DNA of 7,606 nucleotides. Source: an uncultured Lachnospiraceae bacterium. GTDB taxonomy: Bacteria; Bacillota; Clostridia; Lachnospirales; Lachnospiraceae. The translations under genes and the position numbers were made by a program. This document shows, piece by piece, positions 6,764 through 7,606 of the stretch (the first letter of the stretch is position 1; each line of letters begins with the position of its first letter). The DNA lies in assembly GCA_910588885.1 (NCBI GenBank), contig CAJUSQ010000132.1:1-7606 (forward strand), given 5' to 3'. Under the pieces are notes generated by a model. That model had not been told where the DNA came from. It did not search any database and saw nothing but the letters and a program-made list of their open reading frames with translations.

Positions 6764-6832
6764 ATTCTTACGATCATATATCCATAAAACAGATCCGTAT
6801 CTGCCTTGATTCTTCCGGCATATTCACAGAGT

Positions 6833-6862
6833 ATTATACTTTTTTGTAATGTGCCGTGTCAA
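6833..6862 (-). promoter_or_regulatory. near-consensus promoter for hisS-aspS
   Basis: On the minus strand a perfect -35 TTGACA (plus 6857-6862) and a perfect -10 TATAAT (plus 6833-6838) are separated by 18 bp. The predicted start, near 6826, gives a leader of about 155 nt before hisS. That leader has no T-box consensus, no U-tailed terminator and no obvious leader peptide. Confidence 0.8.
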
Positions 6863-6998
6863 GTGCTACCTTCCGAAACTTCACATCTCCCCTCCGTTTC
6901 GGTCCGTGCGGGACATGCGTCCCCCGGACGCATTGCGCCCTTCCTTGCCGATTTTTTAATTTCCTCATATCTCCCCGCCGTATCCTTTTCCCTGCCAT
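6834..6998 (-). CDS. possible small basic protein, 54 residues, uncertain
   Basis: I do not recognise this protein and it may not be real. For it: an ideal GGAGG site (plus 7007-7011) 8 nt before the ATG at 6998, and an open frame of 54 codons starting MAGKRIRRGDMRKLKNRQGR. About one third of the residues are Lys or Arg. Against it: the stretch is purine-rich on this strand, which by itself yields Lys/Arg/Gly codons and Shine-Dalgarno-like sequence; strong inverted repeats interrupt it; no good promoter is seen upstream; and its last codons and stop overlap the -35 and -10 boxes of hisS. If expressed, it could resemble a small RNA-binding or ribosome-associated protein. No known domain is visible. 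Confidence 0.2.
   Translation of the reverse strand: MAGKRIRRGDMRKLKNRQGRAQCVRGTHVPHGPKRRGDVKFRKVALDTAHYKKV
6873..6933. repeat. cluster of inverted repeats upstream of the hisS promoter
   Basis: Within 61 bases there are two strong inverted repeats. CCGAAAC (6873-6879) pairs with GTTTCGG (6896-6902) across 16 nt, and ATGCGTCC (6915-6922) pairs with GGACGCAT (6926-6933) across only CCC. A competing stem, GGGAC (6910-6914) with GTCCC (6919-6923), overlaps the second. No T-run follows closely on either strand, so they are not typical terminators. They lie just upstream of the hisS -35 box and could be a protein-binding site or part of an undefined RNA. Confidence 0.5.
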
Positions 6999-7054
6999 CT
7001 TCTTTTCCTCCATTGTAGAAGACAGAAACAACGATATTCCTGTCCTATCCTTTT

Positions 7055-7086
7055 AAACAGCGGCGGCCTCAAATACAGACCGCCGC
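7055..7086 (-). terminator. terminator-like hairpin for leftward transcription
   Basis: On the minus strand a 9-bp, very GC-rich stem with one G-U pair (plus 7060-7068 with 7078-7086) and a 9-nt loop is followed by TGTTT. The U-run is short, so efficiency is uncertain. The stem is complete only on the minus strand, which suggests it ends a transcript arriving from the right, beyond or within the structured region, and insulates the hisS promoter. Confidence 0.5.
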
Positions 7087-7099
7087 AAAGTTATCTCAC

Positions 7100-7124
7100 A
7101 TGAAAAATCGTGCTTGTTTTTCAT
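7100..7124. other. A/T-rich inverted repeat
   Basis: ATGAAAAA (7100-7107) and TTTTTCAT (7117-7124) form an 8-bp perfect inverted repeat with a 9-nt loop. It could be a weak terminator in either direction. It also marks the left boundary of the densely folded stretch, so it might lie close to the edge of an inserted element. Nothing in it decides between these readings. Confidence 0.35.
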
Positions 7125-7153
7125 TTTAAGTTTCATCTGCTCCTATTCGACAC

Positions 7154-7428
7154 TACTTCCCGGAACCTGGGCAGTCAGCTACAACCGGTTTTGGCGAACC
7201 GTCATGGGATTCTAACCCCGGCCAGGATCTCTGGCCGCCGCCCTCATTGCGGTTCCCTCTCTTAAGAGGGGCTGTGACTGGACGGAAGTATCATTGTAGG
7301 CTATACAGGTCATCGCGGAATGCTCCGGCCATGGAACATTTTCAGGACAGACAGTTCCCGCTTGGCACCTTTGATGTTATCTTGTTGACAGATCCTCTGA
7401 CAATCTGCAGGTGGTCTTGGCGTGTCCT
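7154..7428 (+). ncRNA. candidate structured noncoding RNA; HEARO/omega-RNA-like is the leading guess, strand unresolved
   Basis: A 7-bp helix (7154-7160 with 7284-7290) encloses a second helix (7172-7179 with 7271-7280, two-base bulge). Inside are five close hairpins: 7186-7191/7196-7201, 7206-7208/7216-7218, 7220-7225/7231-7236 (perfect 6 bp), 7238-7241/7249-7252 and 7255-7260/7265-7270 (perfect 6 bp). Further right are hairpins at 7295-7307 and 7316-7327, then 7344-7349/7423-7428 enclosing 7366-7370/7409-7413. GGAAC (7333-7337) and GTTCC (7354-7358) would cross the 7344-7349 helix as a pseudoknot. No frame looks protein-coding. Extra G-U closures at 7191/7196 and 7162/7168 favour plus; a GAAA tetraloop at 7442-7453 favours minus. 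Size, many hairpins and a pseudoknot fit what I remember of HEARO RNAs upstream of iscB/isrB, but this is unproven. I find no T-box, RNase P, tmRNA, SRP or group II domain V signature. Confidence 0.5.
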
Positions 7429-7456
7429 CCTTCGCCGCTTTGCGCTTTCGCGCTGC

Positions 7457-7512
7457 ATCAGCTAACGTATTGTAACTGCTAGATATCAGCTAACGTATTG
7501 TAACTGCTAGAT
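7457..7512. repeat. perfect 28-bp tandem duplication
   Basis: A 28-bp unit beginning ATCAGCTAACG and ending CTGCTAGAT is present twice without a single difference (7457-7484 and 7485-7512), directly abutting. Identity of both copies suggests a recent duplication or selection. The unit is A/T-richer than the GC-rich folded stretch to its left. There are no spacers, so this is not a CRISPR array. It could be a slippage product, a binding-site pair or part of a mobile-element end. Confidence 0.95.
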
Positions 7513-7515
7513 ATG

Positions 7516-7536
7516 ACCGCCTGGGACGGTGTTTTT
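7516..7536 (+). terminator. possible weak rightward terminator
   Basis: ACCG (7516-7519) pairs with CGGT (7527-7530), with one further C-G pair past a mismatch inside, and GTTTTT (7531-7536) follows. The stem is short, so a functional terminator is doubtful. On the minus strand the same inverted repeat forms a full 6-bp stem with a G-U pair but has no U-run. It could be the 3' end of a plus-strand RNA starting in the folded stretch. Confidence 0.3.
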
Positions 7537-7606
7537 CAAAGAACAGAGAAAGGAATTTTATCCCCTTCACTTATTTCCACGTTGGGAGAGAGGTTTGAGA
7601 ACCAAA
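7537..7606. other. right-edge segment without assignable gene
   Basis: No gene can be assigned here. On the plus strand GGGAGAGAGG (7583-7592) looks like a Shine-Dalgarno sequence with no start codon before the window ends, so a rightward gene may begin just beyond the edge. On the minus strand a frame is open from the edge (7604) to a TGA at 7536, 22 codons ending KIPFSVL. That is too short to tell from chance, but it could be the tail of a leftward gene. Confidence 0.3.

Noticed and set aside
6790..6803. CAGAT/ATCTG hairpin in the hisS leader as an attenuator
   Set aside because: It is only a 5-bp A/T-containing stem with four T residues after it and no alternative antiterminator stem.
6774..6821. 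15-codon upstream ORF in the hisS leader (histidine attenuation peptide?)
   Set aside because: It has no ribosome binding site, starts only about 5 nt after the predicted transcription start and contains no His codon.
7203..7220. tRNA T-arm-like GGGATTCTAACCCC
   Set aside because: It has only a 3-bp stem, no TTCRA loop, and no cloverleaf around it.
7408..7428. T-box-like GGTGG...GGCG...TCC sequence on the plus strand
   Set aside because: The diagnostic ACCGCG part is missing and there is no Stem I or specifier arrangement that I can recognise.
7247..7465. 72-codon plus-strand ORF within the structured stretch
   Set aside because: It has no ribosome binding site, its residue composition looks like chance (many Arg, Cys and Trp), and it runs through several hairpins without any domain.
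7457..7512. CRISPR array
   Set aside because: The two repeats abut with no spacer between them.

Overview
The window looks like chromosomal DNA of an anaerobic Firmicute of class Clostridia, most likely Lachnospiraceae or a close relative. This rests on strong purine-rich ribosome binding sites (AAGGAGG type), a gap-pgk-tpiA glycolysis cluster, a flavin-reductase/rubredoxin fusion typical of anaerobes, a hisS-aspS pair, and a HisRS of the Arg-x-Asp-Leu-Thr type that I remember from gut clostridia. The taxonomy is inferred from gene content and not tested.

Layout. The first 2.5 kb, all on the minus strand, is lower glycolysis: gap (1496-2518), pgk (138-1349) and the first 17 codons of tpiA (1-52). 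A clear intrinsic terminator lies between gap and pgk. A small stem-loop system with alternative partners fills the pgk-tpiA gap. Region 2519-2777 is a divergent promoter region that fires gap leftward and a flavin-reductase/rubredoxin gene rightward (2778-3395). That gene ends in a 16-bp terminator hairpin. Region 3537-6668 is a two-gene minus-strand unit, hisS then aspS, driven by a near-consensus promoter at 6833-6862 with a leader of about 155 nt. The leader carries three 11-bp tandem repeats and no recognisable T-box.

The last 740 bases (6863-7606) hold no convincing protein gene but are rich in structure. From left to right they contain a cluster of inverted repeats with a possible small basic ORF, a leftward terminator hairpin, a densely folded stretch at about 7154-7428, a perfect 28-bp tandem duplication at 7457-7512, and a hairpin followed by a T-run. 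The folded stretch is the most interesting part of the window. Two nested long-range helices close a 137-nt domain with five nearly back-to-back hairpins, and a second domain carries a possible pseudoknot. I think it is a structured noncoding RNA. My leading but unproven guess is a HEARO-type omega RNA of an IscB/IsrB transposon-encoded nuclease, whose ORF would lie on the plus strand beyond the right edge.

How the genes work together. GAPDH, PGK and TPI form the triose-phosphate and first ATP-yielding part of glycolysis. HisRS and AspRS charge tRNAs and appear co-transcribed. The flavin-reductase/rubredoxin protein probably passes electrons to an oxygen- or NO-reducing flavodiiron protein or peroxide-reducing partner encoded elsewhere.
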